From contig JBCBUL010000004.1 in NCBI GenBank assembly GCA_039818165.1, positions 1 through 64,000 of the forward strand: a DNA stretch of 64,000 bases, in the 5' to 3' direction. Of the stretch, positions 9,046 to 18,269 are shown one piece after another (the first letter of the stretch is position 1; every line of letters starts with the position of its first letter). The position numbers and the translations under genes are program-made. Under the pieces are notes generated by a model, which was given only the letters and a program-made list of their open reading frames with translations, searched no databases and was not told the origin of the DNA. The DNA is from UBA5336 sp039818165. GTDB lineage: Bacteria > Pseudomonadota > Alphaproteobacteria > Caulobacterales > Hyphomonadaceae.

Positions 9046-9360
9046 TTCCTCGGAACTATGGCGATAAACGTACGTGTAATAAGCGGTTCGGACCCGGGGG
9101 CGGTACCCGGCGGCTCCACCATTCATCCCGGTCGTTGGCCGGCAGGACGGGGCCGAAACAGGATCGACGGACGTGTAAAGACGTGGCCTTCGCCGGCTTG
9201 AGCCCCCTTAGAAGCTCAATTTCACTTAGTTGCCAACGACAACTTTGCTGAAGGTGAACTGCTCGCAGCGTAAGCTGTGCGTGGATTACCGTACTTAACT
9301 CCTAGGGCATCAGCGCCCTAGGCGGGGCCCGGAGGCGCCTGGCAACAGAAGCCTCCACCT
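9046..9360 (+). ncRNA. ssrA: Transfer-messenger RNA, circularly permuted two-piece alphaproteobacterial form
   Basis: The acceptor piece comes first and ends in CGGCTCC-A-CCA (9111-9121) after a T-arm-like CCGGG/CCCGG stem. After a short linker the coding piece starts with GGGGCCG (9149-9155), which pairs with CGGCTCC to rebuild the seven-pair acceptor stem. The tag frame runs from GCC at 9232 to TAA at 9271-9273 and encodes ANDNFAEGELLAA, close to the Caulobacter tag. TATATT at 9033-9038 is a fitting -10 box. The hairpin CCTAGGGC/GCCCTAGG (9301-9322) and a GGAGGC/GCCTCC hairpin before CCTTTCTT mark the 3' end. Outer ends are estimates. The RNA rescues stalled ribosomes, and SspB is encoded 3 kb away. 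Confidence 0.92.
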
Positions 9361-9421
9361 TTCTTGTATGTTCCCGTATCGCTGCGCTCACATGGAACGC
9401 GCTCAGGGCTGCTGGGTTCGG

Positions 9422-11671
9422 TTACGGCGTCGGGGCCGCTTCCATTTCGCCAGCTTCGGCCCCGGAGGCCTCTTCGACCTCTACCTCTGCCGCGCCTTCA
9501 GGAAGACCTACAATGTTCATTTCGCTGATCAGGCGCTGGGCCCCATCAATCTTGTCCATCACCCAGAGCATGTAGCGCGAATCGACATGGATCGCCCGCG
9601 TCGTGGCCACGTCGAAATCCCAGTCGGAATTCACGCTCTCCAGTGTGCCGTCGAACAACAGGCCGACCAGCTCCCCATCTGCATTCAGCGTTGCTGAGCC
9701 GGAATTGCCGCCCGTGACATCAAGGTCGGACATGAAATTCACGGGAACGGTTTCAATCGCGTCCATCGCGTATGGGCCATGATCGCGAGCTGCAATGGCA
9801 TCTAGCTGGGATTGGGGCGAATTGAACGGTGCTTCCCCAGTGTCCTTCTCGACGATTTCTTCCAGTGTCGTGAAGGCCGCACCGCCTTCAGGCGGCCCCA
9901 TGACGGTGCCGTAGCTCACCCGCAGCGTCGAATTCGCGTCCGGGTACGCCGTCGATCCAAGATCGGACTGCCAGTCCCGGATGGCGTTCATGTAGGACGG
10001 GCGAAGCTTCGCCATTCGGCCAGCGAGCTCTTCGTCCGCCTCCTCAAGCGCGCGGTCCGTTTCGTAGAGTGCAACGGCGATCCGGATAAACGGGTCTTCG
10101 CTCGCCTCAAGCGTTTCGACATCCGCGTCCATAAGGGCGAGCCGTGTCTCCAGATCGCCAAGTGTGCTGTTTTCATAGAGACTATCCAGAGTGGTTGACA
10201 GAACAGCCCCATTGAAAGCATCGCCGAGCCCCAGGGCGCGGTCATAGGCCTGAATGCGCGCAGCAAGCGGTTGAGCCTGATACCCTTCAAGGAAGAGAAG
10301 CCACTCGGCCTTATCCACGACGGGATCGAATCGCCGGTCGAGCGCCTCAAGCGATTGTTTGAAGAACGCCATGTCACGTTCCTGATAACCGAGCTCACGC
10401 TCGGCATCCGGCTTCTCACGTTCCTTTGCCAGACGATAGAGGCGCCGGGCTGTGCTCAGCAGTTGCGGGCGCCGCACCTGATCATACCAGTAGCCCCGGC
10501 GGTCGGCCGCCGCGATCTGCTCGCTAAGGCGGTCGAGTTGCTCAATCGCATCGAGGTAGGCGCTGCCATCGGGCTTTTGCGACGCCCAGACTTCCAGTGC
10601 GAGTTCCCGGTCCGCGCGGCGTTCCAGCAGCCCAACACGTTCGGCGCCGTCGATCTGACCGCCAAGATTCTTCAGGAAATTGTTCAACCCCGCCAGGCGG
10701 GACTCATACTTGATCCGCGCATCACTGCCCTCGGGCGCCGCGGTCTCAATGGCGTCAATCCACCCTTCCAGCAGATCAATCCACACAGGATACTGCCACG
10801 AGAACGTATTCTCGACTTCCGCCTGCCTTGCATAACGCGATGTGCGCCCCGGATACCCCAGCACCATAACGAAGTCGCCAGCGCCGAGACCGGATGCAGA
10901 CACATCAAGCGTGTGCTCGGGCTGGTACGGTACATTATTCTGATCATAGTCAGCCGGCGCGCCGTCACGGGACACATAAGCCCGGTAGAATGCGAAATCG
11001 CCCGTGTGGCGCGGCCACATCCAGTTGTCGATATCGCCGCCATATTTACCGATCGAATCGCCAGGCGCATAAACAAGCCGCACATCGCGGATTTCCAATC
11101 GATCAATCAGTTTGAACTGAGCACCGCCATAAAATGAAGCCACCTGGCAACGGTGGCCTTCCTGGGTTTCGCATTCGGCGATGATCGCTTTGCGACGGAC
11201 TTCGATCTCCGCGAAGATATCGCGTCCGCGGTCCATTTCTTCGAGGCCATCGCGCACCCGCTCTGTCACATCCTGAACGTCAACGGTCACATAGATGCGT
11301 GTTCCCGGCGCTGCGGGCAGTTCTTCGACAAACCGATTGGCGAGAAACCCGGTTTCCAGATAGTTCTGGTCCGCAGTCGAGTTGAACTGGACAGAGCCGC
11401 GAGCGCAATGGTGGTTCGTGACCGCCAGGCCCGACGTCGACACGAATGAGGCCGTACAACCGCCCAGGGAAATAACCGCGCCCATTGGGAACGCCGTCAG
11501 ATCCGTCAGCGTCTCCGGGTCAATGTTGAGCCCGGTTGCGGCGAGGTCGTCAGCGATCTCCGGCAACTGGTCTGGTGTGAACATCCCTTCCTTGGCGGTT
11601 GCAGCAAGCGGTAAGAATGCAAATGCCGCAACCATGGACAGTGTCAGCGACGCAAGGGTTCTGGATTTCAC
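9422..11671 (-). CDS. S46-family dipeptidyl-peptidase (DPP7-like)
   Basis: About 749 residues with a signal peptide (MKSRTLASLTLSMVAAFAFL, cleaved near AATA), so periplasmic or surface exposed. Family S46 serine peptidases remove dipeptides from the N-terminus of oligopeptides. The catalytic His lies in GLAVTNHHCARG near residue 88 and the Ser in TGGNSGSATLNADGELVG near the C-terminus. The residue after FD in that block is Gly (LLFDGT). In characterised S46 enzymes Gly there goes with DPP7 (hydrophobic P1) and Arg with DPP11 (acidic P1), so DPP7-like specificity is inferred. I chose the GTG at 11671 because GGGAG sits six bases before it; an ATG at 11695 is the alternative. Confidence 0.88.
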   Translation of the reverse strand: MKSRTLASLTLSMVAAFAFLPLAATAKEGMFTPDQLPEIADDLAATGLNIDPETLTDLTAFPMGAVISLGGCTASFVSTSGLAVTNHHCARGSVQFNSTADQNYLETGFLANRFVEELPAAPGTRIYVTVDVQDVTERVRDGLEEMDRGRDIFAEIEVRRKAIIAECETQEGHRCQVASFYGGAQFKLIDRLEIRDVRLVYAPGDSIGKYGGDIDNWMWPRHTGDFAFYRAYVSRDGAPADYDQNNVPYQPEHTLDVSASGLGAGDFVMVLGYPGRTSRYARQAEVENTFSWQYPVWIDLLEGWIDAIETAAPEGSDARIKYESRLAGLNNFLKNLGGQIDGAERVGLLERRADRELALEVWASQKPDGSAYLDAIEQLDRLSEQIAAADRRGYWYDQVRRPQLLSTARRLYRLAKEREKPDAERELGYQERDMAFFKQSLEALDRRFDPVVDKAEWLLFLEGYQAQPLAARIQAYDRALGLGDAFNGAVLSTTLDSLYENSTLGDLETRLALMDADVETLEASEDPFIRIAVALYETDRALEEADEELAGRMAKLRPSYMNAIRDWQSDLGSTAYPDANSTLRVSYGTVMGPPEGGAAFTTLEEIVEKDTGEAPFNSPQSQLDAIAARDHGPYAMDAIETVPVNFMSDLDVTGGNSGSATLNADGELVGLLFDGTLESVNSDWDFDVATTRAIHVDSRYMLWVMDKIDGAQRLISEMNIVGLPEGAAEVEVEEASGAEAGEMEAAPTP

Positions 11672-12035
11672 GGTCGACTCCCAAACCTGAAACATGAATT
11701 TACCTGTACCCTACATGGAGCGGGGATCAATTGCATCACTGTGTTCGCCCGCAACGGGAACTCTGCGCAAAAGTCTCCCCTGCCTCGAAACCGGTCTCAA
11801 CATTCCACAGGAGATGAGCCGCGACTTCCCTGCAACAGGCCTCGGTCTTCCTCAGATCTGGCTGTAAATTGATGTTACATCGCAACGAATTTCCAATATA
11901 CGACCGACTCGCTCGATTGGTGTTCACGGGCTGGTAGGTGCGAGTGGCCTTGCGGCTCGCTCAGCCAGAGAAGCCGATTGCGGGGTTTAGAGGCACTGAA
12001 TATTGTGCCGTCGAGAGGTGGATGGAGAGGGCGAA
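11672..12035. other. Divergent intergenic region, S46 peptidase / sspB
   Basis: About 360 bases between two divergent genes. No convincing gene is present; the short open frames have no recognisable product. A loose TTGCGG...TATTGT pair at 11979-12006 could be the sspB promoter. No clear operator, terminator or RNA was found. Confidence 0.4.
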
Positions 12036-12518
12036 GTGACTGATTATATTGGATATGACGCGCTGACCCAGGCGGCGATGCGCGGCGTGGTTCGTGAAGC
12101 CATTCGCAGCGCCCAGTCGAACTGCTCGACGCCGGGCGACCACCATTTCTACGTCACATTCCGCACCCGCGCGCCCGGCGTGCAAATCGCAGACTATCTG
12201 GTTGAGCAGTTTCCGGAAGACATGACCATTGTGATCCAGCACCAGTTCTGGGACCTTGAAGTCCATGACGGTCACTTTGAGATCATCCTGAAATTCTCAG
12301 GCATCCCACAGCATCTGAAGATCCCATTCACAGCCATTACGCGCTTTGTCGATCCGTCGGTGAATTTTGGTCTCACGTTTGATGAGGCAAGCGCCGCGAA
12401 TTCCGACACAGATGTGCTGGATCCAACCACCGTCACGGCGACAGAAACCGCGTTCGAGGCCCCCGAGGGCGAGGCCGCCAACACCGTGGTGAACCTGGAC
12501 GCATTCCGCCGCAAATGA
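12036..12518 (+). CDS. sspB: SspB-type ClpXP adaptor
   Basis: A 160-residue protein of the alphaproteobacterial SspB family. It tethers ssrA-tagged proteins and delivers them to the ClpXP protease. Recognisable blocks: YIGYDALTQAAMRGVVREA, HHFYVTFRTRAPGV, LVEQFPEDMTIVIQHQFWDL and FNVSLSF-like FEIILKFSGIPQHLKIPF. The variable acidic tail after about residue 120 ends in the short conserved LDAFRRK, the expected ClpX-binding tail. Start taken as the GTG at 12036, preceded by GGAGAGG; upstream in-frame TTG and GTG codons are less well placed. Its stop overlaps the next start by four bases. Confidence 0.9.
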   Translation: MTDYIGYDALTQAAMRGVVREAIRSAQSNCSTPGDHHFYVTFRTRAPGVQIADYLVEQFPEDMTIVIQHQFWDLEVHDGHFEIILKFSGIPQHLKIPFTAITRFVDPSVNFGLTFDEASAANSDTDVLDPTTVTATETAFEAPEGEAANTVVNLDAFRRK

Positions 12519-12985
12519 GCGAGCCGAAAGACCGCGCCGACGAGCCCGCTCGCGTTAGCGATGCCGACATGCTGGCCCGGTTCCAGAATTCCAAAAAGCG
12601 TCCGCCCTGCTCCGACACACTCGGCATGCGTCTTGTGGAAGTCGAACAGGCGGCGCGGCGTATCCGCATGGAATTCGACGTCTCTCCAAGTTTTGCGAAC
12701 CCGACGGGCGCCGTCCAGGGCGGGTTCATTTCTGCAATGCTGGACGAAGCGATGAGCACATGCGTGATCATCGACAGCAATGTCACCATGACCGCACCGA
12801 CGCTCGAAATGAAAACGTCCTATTTCTCTCGCCTGATGCCCGGGAAAGCCTTCGTGGATGCACGAATCGTCAAGCGCGGCCGGTCTGCGGCGTTCATGGA
12901 AGCCGATTGCCTGGATCCGGAGGGCAAACTCGTCGCGCGGGCGACGGCCAGCGCCATACCGATGCCCTTCAAACGGCTAGGCTGA
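12515..12985 (+). CDS. PaaI-family hotdog-fold thioesterase
   Basis: A 156-residue acyl-CoA thioesterase-like protein. The hotdog core is visible as FANPTGAVQGGFISAMLDEA (the HGG-type motif in its QGG variant, with Asp/Glu following), then LEMKTSYFSRLMPG and ARIVKRGRSAAFMEADC. Substrate is not predictable. It is translationally coupled to sspB through an ATGA overlap, so the two share a transcript, though a functional link is unknown. Confidence 0.8.
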   Translation: MSEPKDRADEPARVSDADMLARFQNSKKRPPCSDTLGMRLVEVEQAARRIRMEFDVSPSFANPTGAVQGGFISAMLDEAMSTCVIIDSNVTMTAPTLEMKTSYFSRLMPGKAFVDARIVKRGRSAAFMEADCLDPEGKLVARATASAIPMPFKRLG

Positions 12986-13003
12986 GTCCTCCGAGAGGGC
13001 GCA

Positions 13004-13369
13004 TCAGTCGGCCAGCGCCTCCACCCGCATCCAGATCCCCTCACGGTCGCCCACGCGCCGCTCTACCAGAAGCCGCGCAACCTGATGGTCATCTTCAAAC
13101 GCATTGCCGGTCACGCTGTCGAGCAATGCCTTTGCCAGATTATCAAGGTCCATCCATGGCGCATCGCCGGTATATTCCATGATGATGTGAACCGCATAGT
13201 CGCCATATCCCGGACGAATCCTCGGGAAGTGTTTGCGGAAGAACTCGCGCAAAAGGGTCTTGTAGTACTTGGCCTGGGTCGTGAGGCCCGTGCAGCGCAC
13301 TTCCAGCGCGCCGTCCTCGCTTATTCGCGCGGCGACTTTGCCGTGCCGGGTCCAATCGTCCCCACTCAT
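13004..13369 (-). CDS. RusA-like Holliday-junction endonuclease family protein
   Basis: A 121-residue protein. The segment MDLDNLAKALLDSVTGNAF followed by EDDHQVARLLVERR matches the RusA core (DxDNxxKxxxDxLxG...DDxQV), with the three catalytic aspartates present. RusA enzymes cut four-way DNA junctions and are mostly prophage-borne, yet a chromosomal copy without phage neighbours is common in Alphaproteobacteria. It runs convergently to the thioesterase gene. Function as an active resolvase is inferred from the conserved acidic residues only. Confidence 0.7.
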   Translation of the reverse strand: MSGDDWTRHGKVAARISEDGALEVRCTGLTTQAKYYKTLLREFFRKHFPRIRPGYGDYAVHIIMEYTGDAPWMDLDNLAKALLDSVTGNAFEDDHQVARLLVERRVGDREGIWMRVEALAD

Positions 13370-13419
13370 TCAAACGTGACTTTCCGCGCGCATACCCTTC
13401 CCATAAGCGAGGGACGTCC

Positions 13420-14271
13420 ATGCGTACACTCTTTCTCACCGCCCTGGCCCTGATCGCCTTCGCCGCGAATTCCCTGTTGGCGCGCGCAGCCCTTTTGCCA
13501 GGTGATACAGGCCCAATCGCCTTCACACTTATTCGTCTGTGGACTGGTGCGGCGGCGCTCTACGCCTTGCTCGCGGTAACCGGCCAGCTGAAATCCATCG
13601 GGACGTCCCGCAATTGGGCCGGCGCAGGCATGCTATTGCTCTACGCGCTCATGTTCTCGCTGGCCTATGTCAGCCTCGACACTGGGACAGGTGCGCTCGC
13701 TCTGTTCGCAACGGTCCAACTCACCATTCTGGGCGTCGCGGCATACAATGGGCGGCTCCAAGCAAGCGAGGCGGTTGGGGCGGCGCTTGCCTTTGCCGGG
13801 TTTGTCTACCTCGTATGGCCGAACCTCGGCACGCCGGGCGTTTTCGGTCTGGCTGCAATGGTCCTGTCGGGCATTGGTTGGGGCGCCTACACGCTTCTGG
13901 GCCGCGGCGCGCAGTCGCCTTTAGCGCTGACAGCGGAAAACTTCCTGCGCGCGAGCCTGCTTTCGATTCCCCTTTTCATCGGCTTTGCGCTGGCGCCGGA
14001 GATTTCCCTTCGCGGGGCCACCTATGCTGCCTTGTCTGGCGCTATGACGTCGGGATGTGGCTATGCCATTTGGTACGGCGTGCTGCCAAGGCTCTCCACC
14101 GCCGCATCCGGTGTCAGCCAGCTTCTGGTGCCACACCTGGCTGCCATTCTGGGGTGGCTCGTACTGGCCGAAGCCATGGCGTCCCAGACTGTGGTTGCAA
14201 CGAGCTTGATACTCGGCGGGGTGTTGATCGTGATCCTCGCCCCCAGGCTGCTTGCGAACACCAGACCATGA
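13420..14271 (+). CDS. EamA/DMT-family transporter
   Basis: A 283-residue membrane protein with about ten hydrophobic segments arranged as two EamA repeats (roughly residues 1-135 and 145-280). Proline/glycine-rich helix pairs such as FAGFVYLVWPNLGTPGVFG and the final GGVLIVILAPRL are typical of the drug/metabolite exporter superfamily. Substrate unknown. It starts 51 bases from the divergent RusA-like gene and precedes fumC by 71 bases. Confidence 0.85.
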   Translation: MRTLFLTALALIAFAANSLLARAALLPGDTGPIAFTLIRLWTGAAALYALLAVTGQLKSIGTSRNWAGAGMLLLYALMFSLAYVSLDTGTGALALFATVQLTILGVAAYNGRLQASEAVGAALAFAGFVYLVWPNLGTPGVFGLAAMVLSGIGWGAYTLLGRGAQSPLALTAENFLRASLLSIPLFIGFALAPEISLRGATYAALSGAMTSGCGYAIWYGVLPRLSTAASGVSQLLVPHLAAILGWLVLAEAMASQTVVATSLILGGVLIVILAPRLLANTRP

Positions 14272-14342
14272 GCGCACTTGAAGACACATAGGGCCATGAT
14301 AAACGCGCCGGAAGACACTTCCAGATCAAGGATAACAGACCG

Positions 14343-15729
<1,387 letters not shown>

Positions 15730-15731
<2 letters not shown>

Positions 15732-15761
15732 TTGCAATCCATGTTTGCAAAATGTAAACAT
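15730..15761. promoter_or_regulatory. Two palindromes upstream of the antitoxin gene (candidate operators)
   Basis: GATTGCAATC (15730-15739) is a perfect ten-base palindrome. Right after it ATGTTT (15741-15746) and AAACAT (15756-15761) form perfect inverted arms over nine bases. Both fill the short gap before the antitoxin ATG at 15767. TTGCAA (15732) and TAAACA (15755) are 17 bases apart and could be -35 and -10 boxes, so bound antitoxin would block the promoter. Autoregulation by the antitoxin is normal for type II systems; the assignment here is inference. Confidence 0.45.
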
Positions 15762-15766
15762 CAAGG

Positions 15767-16207
15767 ATGATTTTGCGAACATGGCGCCGGTCTCAGTCTC
15801 TGACTTTGGAAGAAGTCGCCCGTCAGGTTGGCTCTTCCAGAGGGTATATTTCCCAGATCGAGTCCGGTCTTCGCAGACCAAGTCCAGACCTTGCTGAACG
15901 AATTGAAGCCGCGACAGGCGGTGCGGTATCCGCCGCCGGATTGTTAGGTCTAAAACGAACCGGTCTCAACGAAACTGGTCAGCCCTTTGAGACCGCGCCG
16001 GTTAAAGTCGCCGTGCCGAATGACCTGGCGGAGATGGCTCGGAAGTATGGGCTCGATGTAGAAGCGCTCATTGCCGAGGGCGGCGTCCCGCGCCTGCGCG
16101 AAGCCTTCAAAGCCGCCTATATCGAGCGCCACAAGGAGGCGATCGACGAGATTAACGCATCGGTTCGCGAGCACGGCACCCTGTCCCAACGTTTTGGGAT
16201 GTTATGA
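15767..16207 (+). CDS. Antitoxin with XRE helix-turn-helix domain fused to a CcdA-like domain
   Basis: A 146-residue protein. Residues 3-62 form an XRE-type HTH (SLTLEEVARQVGSSRGYISQ, then IESGLRRPSPDLAERIE). Residues about 78-146 follow the layout of complete CcdA: a short ribbon-helix-helix-like part (VKVAVPNDLAEMARKYGLD) and the toxin-wrapping tail ERHKEAIDEINASVREHGTL ending in QRFGML. The gene after it encodes a CcdB-like toxin, with a one-base gap, which supports the reading. Start is the ATG at 15767, although AAGG directly abuts it; a TTG at 15773 has better spacing to that AAGG. Ordinary CcdA has only the RHH domain, so the added XRE domain is unusual. Confidence 0.7.
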   Translation: MILRTWRRSQSLTLEEVARQVGSSRGYISQIESGLRRPSPDLAERIEAATGGAVSAAGLLGLKRTGLNETGQPFETAPVKVAVPNDLAEMARKYGLDVEALIAEGGVPRLREAFKAAYIERHKEAIDEINASVREHGTLSQRFGML

Positions 16208-16208
16208 G

Positions 16209-16511
16209 GTGGGCAACTACCCGGTCCACCAGCTTACTGGCGATGTTGAGTTCGATTTGGTCGTTGTGATTCAATCAGACTTCTATGACTTCATCGATAC
16301 GCGCGTCGTTATTCCTCTCCGCCCGCGGTCCAGCAGCCATTTGGATGAATTGATCAATCCCATATTGGAATTCGAAGGCCACGCACATGTGCTGCTCACT
16401 GAACGGATCGGAACCATCCCGACAACCGCCCTTGGCAATAGCCGCGGCGATTTGAAAGGGTATAGTGTTGAGATATCGCGCGCACTTGACCGACTCATGA
16501 CAGGGTTCTGA
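16209..16511 (+). CDS. ccdB: CcdB-family toxin
   Basis: A 100-residue protein from the GTG at 16209, matching the roughly 101 residues of CcdB. The core reads YPVHQL, then VVIQSDFYDFIDTRVVIPL, INPILEFEGHAHVLLTERIG, and the tail ALDRLMTGF. This follows CcdB closely (LVVDVQSDLL...TRVVVPL, LNP.FEVEG..HVL, final Gly-hydrophobic residue). CcdB poisons DNA gyrase; in the F-plasmid toxin the last three residues (Trp-Gly-Ile) contact GyrA, and here they are Thr-Gly-Phe, as in some chromosomal homologues. Activity is therefore not assured. The frame is open further upstream but overlaps the antitoxin there without conserved residues. Confidence 0.75.
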   Translation: MGNYPVHQLTGDVEFDLVVVIQSDFYDFIDTRVVIPLRPRSSSHLDELINPILEFEGHAHVLLTERIGTIPTTALGNSRGDLKGYSVEISRALDRLMTGF

Positions 16512-16540
16512 CAAGCCCAAAGACCAGAAAGGCCCGTCCC

Positions 16541-16837
16541 ATGTCCGATGCCCCGAAAGGCTCCAAGGCCAATCCGTCCCAGTTCGATTGCTATCCCGAT
16601 CTTTCCGAAGATGAGCCCTATTTCGTGATCCGGGCTGACGACCCGCTGTCCAGCGCGGTGCTTGAACTGCATGCCTATATCGGCGCGGGCCAGTCTGGCG
16701 CGGCACACAACAAACTGGCGGAAATCATGAACATGACCGCGCCGCGCCCGCCCCGCCCTTCCGACAGCCCGAAATATCGCGAGACATTCGCCATTTCCCT
16801 GGCCATGGAACAGTGGCGTGACAAAAAACATGGCTGA
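16541..16837 (+). CDS. Small hypothetical protein
   Basis: A 98-residue soluble, acidic-then-basic protein without a signal peptide, membrane segment or motif that I recognise. Visible features are a central YFVIRADDPLSSAVLELHAY and a proline-rich stretch near residue 70. It begins 29 bases after the toxin gene and its last eight bases overlap the DUF4169 gene, suggesting joint transcription with it. A coding role is supported by position, spacing and codon pattern, not by homology. Confidence 0.55.
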   Translation: MSDAPKGSKANPSQFDCYPDLSEDEPYFVIRADDPLSSAVLELHAYIGAGQSGAAHNKLAEIMNMTAPRPPRPSDSPKYRETFAISLAMEQWRDKKHG

Positions 16838-17012
16838 CGATCCCATCAACCTGAACAAGGCACGCAAGGCGCGGGCGCGGGCGGCGGCCAAAAACACAGC
16901 GCAGGAGAACCGCGCAAAGTTCGGCCAGACTGGCCATGCGCGAAAAGCCAAAGAAAAGAGCCGGTCTGCCGAGGTTCAGCGCCTTGATGGCCGTAAGCTT
17001 GAGAAGGACTAA
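16830..17012 (+). CDS. DUF4169-family small basic protein
   Basis: A 60-residue, very basic protein. The opening PINLNKARKARARAAAKN and the Lys/Arg/Ala-rich remainder ending in RLDGRKLEKD match my recollection of DUF4169, a small protein often found close to fumC and sspB in Alphaproteobacteria. Both of those genes are nearby here. Function unknown; the charge suggests nucleic-acid binding. Start set at MADDPINLNK (16830), which overlaps the previous stop. Confidence 0.65.
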   Translation: MADDPINLNKARKARARAAAKNTAQENRAKFGQTGHARKAKEKSRSAEVQRLDGRKLEKD

Positions 17013-17095
17013 ACAGACCTTCCGCTGCGTCGCCCATTGCGTTCAGTACTCGGCTCGCCAAGTCTGGGGTCACACCGATCCATGAGCGAGCCCCC

Positions 17096-18208
17096 ATGAC
17101 CGATACTGCCCCCCTGTTTGAACCCTTCACGTGCCGCGGGATGACCCTGCCCAATCGAATCGCCATGGCACCGATGACGCGGAGCTTTTCGCCAGGCGGC
17201 GTGCCGACAAATGAGGTTGCGGAATACTACGCCCGCCGGGCAAAGGCCGATGTCGGCCTCCTGATCACTGAGGGGACGACAGTGGATCGCGGCGGGGCTT
17301 CAAACGACCCCAAAGTGCCGAATATTCACCAGGGTGAGGCGCTCGAAGGCTGGAAGAACGTGGTCGACCATGTTCACCAGGAAGGCGGCAAGATCGCGCC
17401 GCAACTTTGGCATGTGGGCATGATGCGCAAGCCCGGCACCGGGCCCGATCCTGAAGCGATTTCCGATAGCCCCTCCGGCAAGACCCACAAGGGAAAGCAG
17501 GTCCAGCCCGAACCCAGCGAGGAAGAGGTCGCCGATATGGTTGCGGCCTACGCCAAGGGCGCGGCTGACGCCAAGGCGCTCGGCTTTGACTGTATCGAGA
17601 TCCACGGCGCCCACGGATACCTGATCGATGAGTTCTTCTGGGGCGTGATGAATACGCGCGACGACAAGTATGGCGGAGACCTTGTGGGCCGCGCTCGCTT
17701 TGCCGGCGAAGTCATCTCCGAATGCCGCAAAGCTGTCGGCGAGGACATGCCCATCATCCTGCGCTGGAGCCAATGGAAACAACAGGACTATGCCGCCCGG
17801 CTGGCAGAGACACCCCAGGAGATGGAAGCGTTCCTGGGCGTCTTCGTGGACGCCGGCGTCGACATTCTCCATGCATCCCAGCGCCGCTATTGGGAGGCGG
17901 AATTCCCGGAGATTGACGGGGAGAACGGCCTGAATCTCGCGGGCTGGTGCAAAAAGCTTACAGGACTGCCTTCCATAACGGTCGGCTCCGTGGGCCTATC
18001 CAGTGACTTCATCGGCGCATTCCGCGGCGAAGACAGCAAGACCCGGCCCATCGCCGACGTCATTGAGCGCCTGGCTAAAGGCGAATTTGACATGGTCGCC
18101 GTCGGCCGTGCCCTGCTTCAGGATCCGTTCTGGGCCCAGAAGATCAAGGAAGGTCGCTACGACGAATTGGGCAGCTACGACGCCAAGGCGCTCGCGACTC
18201 TTTTCTAG
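17096..18208 (+). CDS. Old-yellow-enzyme family NADH:flavin oxidoreductase
   Basis: A 370-residue FMN-dependent ene-reductase with a TIM-barrel fold. Family features: FEPFTCRGMTLPNRIAMAPM at the N-terminus, LWHVGM, IEIHGAHGYLIDEFFWGVMN, and the C-terminal MVAVGRALLQDPFW phosphate/FMN loop. It is a single-domain OYE rather than the two-domain 2,4-dienoyl-CoA reductase type. Natural substrate unknown; such enzymes reduce activated C=C bonds and nitro groups. It stands alone between the DUF4169 gene and a lipoprotein gene. Confidence 0.9.
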   Translation: MTDTAPLFEPFTCRGMTLPNRIAMAPMTRSFSPGGVPTNEVAEYYARRAKADVGLLITEGTTVDRGGASNDPKVPNIHQGEALEGWKNVVDHVHQEGGKIAPQLWHVGMMRKPGTGPDPEAISDSPSGKTHKGKQVQPEPSEEEVADMVAAYAKGAADAKALGFDCIEIHGAHGYLIDEFFWGVMNTRDDKYGGDLVGRARFAGEVISECRKAVGEDMPIILRWSQWKQQDYAARLAETPQEMEAFLGVFVDAGVDILHASQRRYWEAEFPEIDGENGLNLAGWCKKLTGLPSITVGSVGLSSDFIGAFRGEDSKTRPIADVIERLAKGEFDMVAVGRALLQDPFWAQKIKEGRYDELGSYDAKALATLF

Positions 18209-18269
18209 CGCGCTGAACCAATCGCCATTGGGCATCGTAAGAAGAGGTAAGCAACCCAGCGAGCCTCGC

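Noticed and set aside
10271..11137. 288-codon open frame antisense to the S46 peptidase
   Set aside because: Shadow of a strongly supported gene with catalytic motifs intact.
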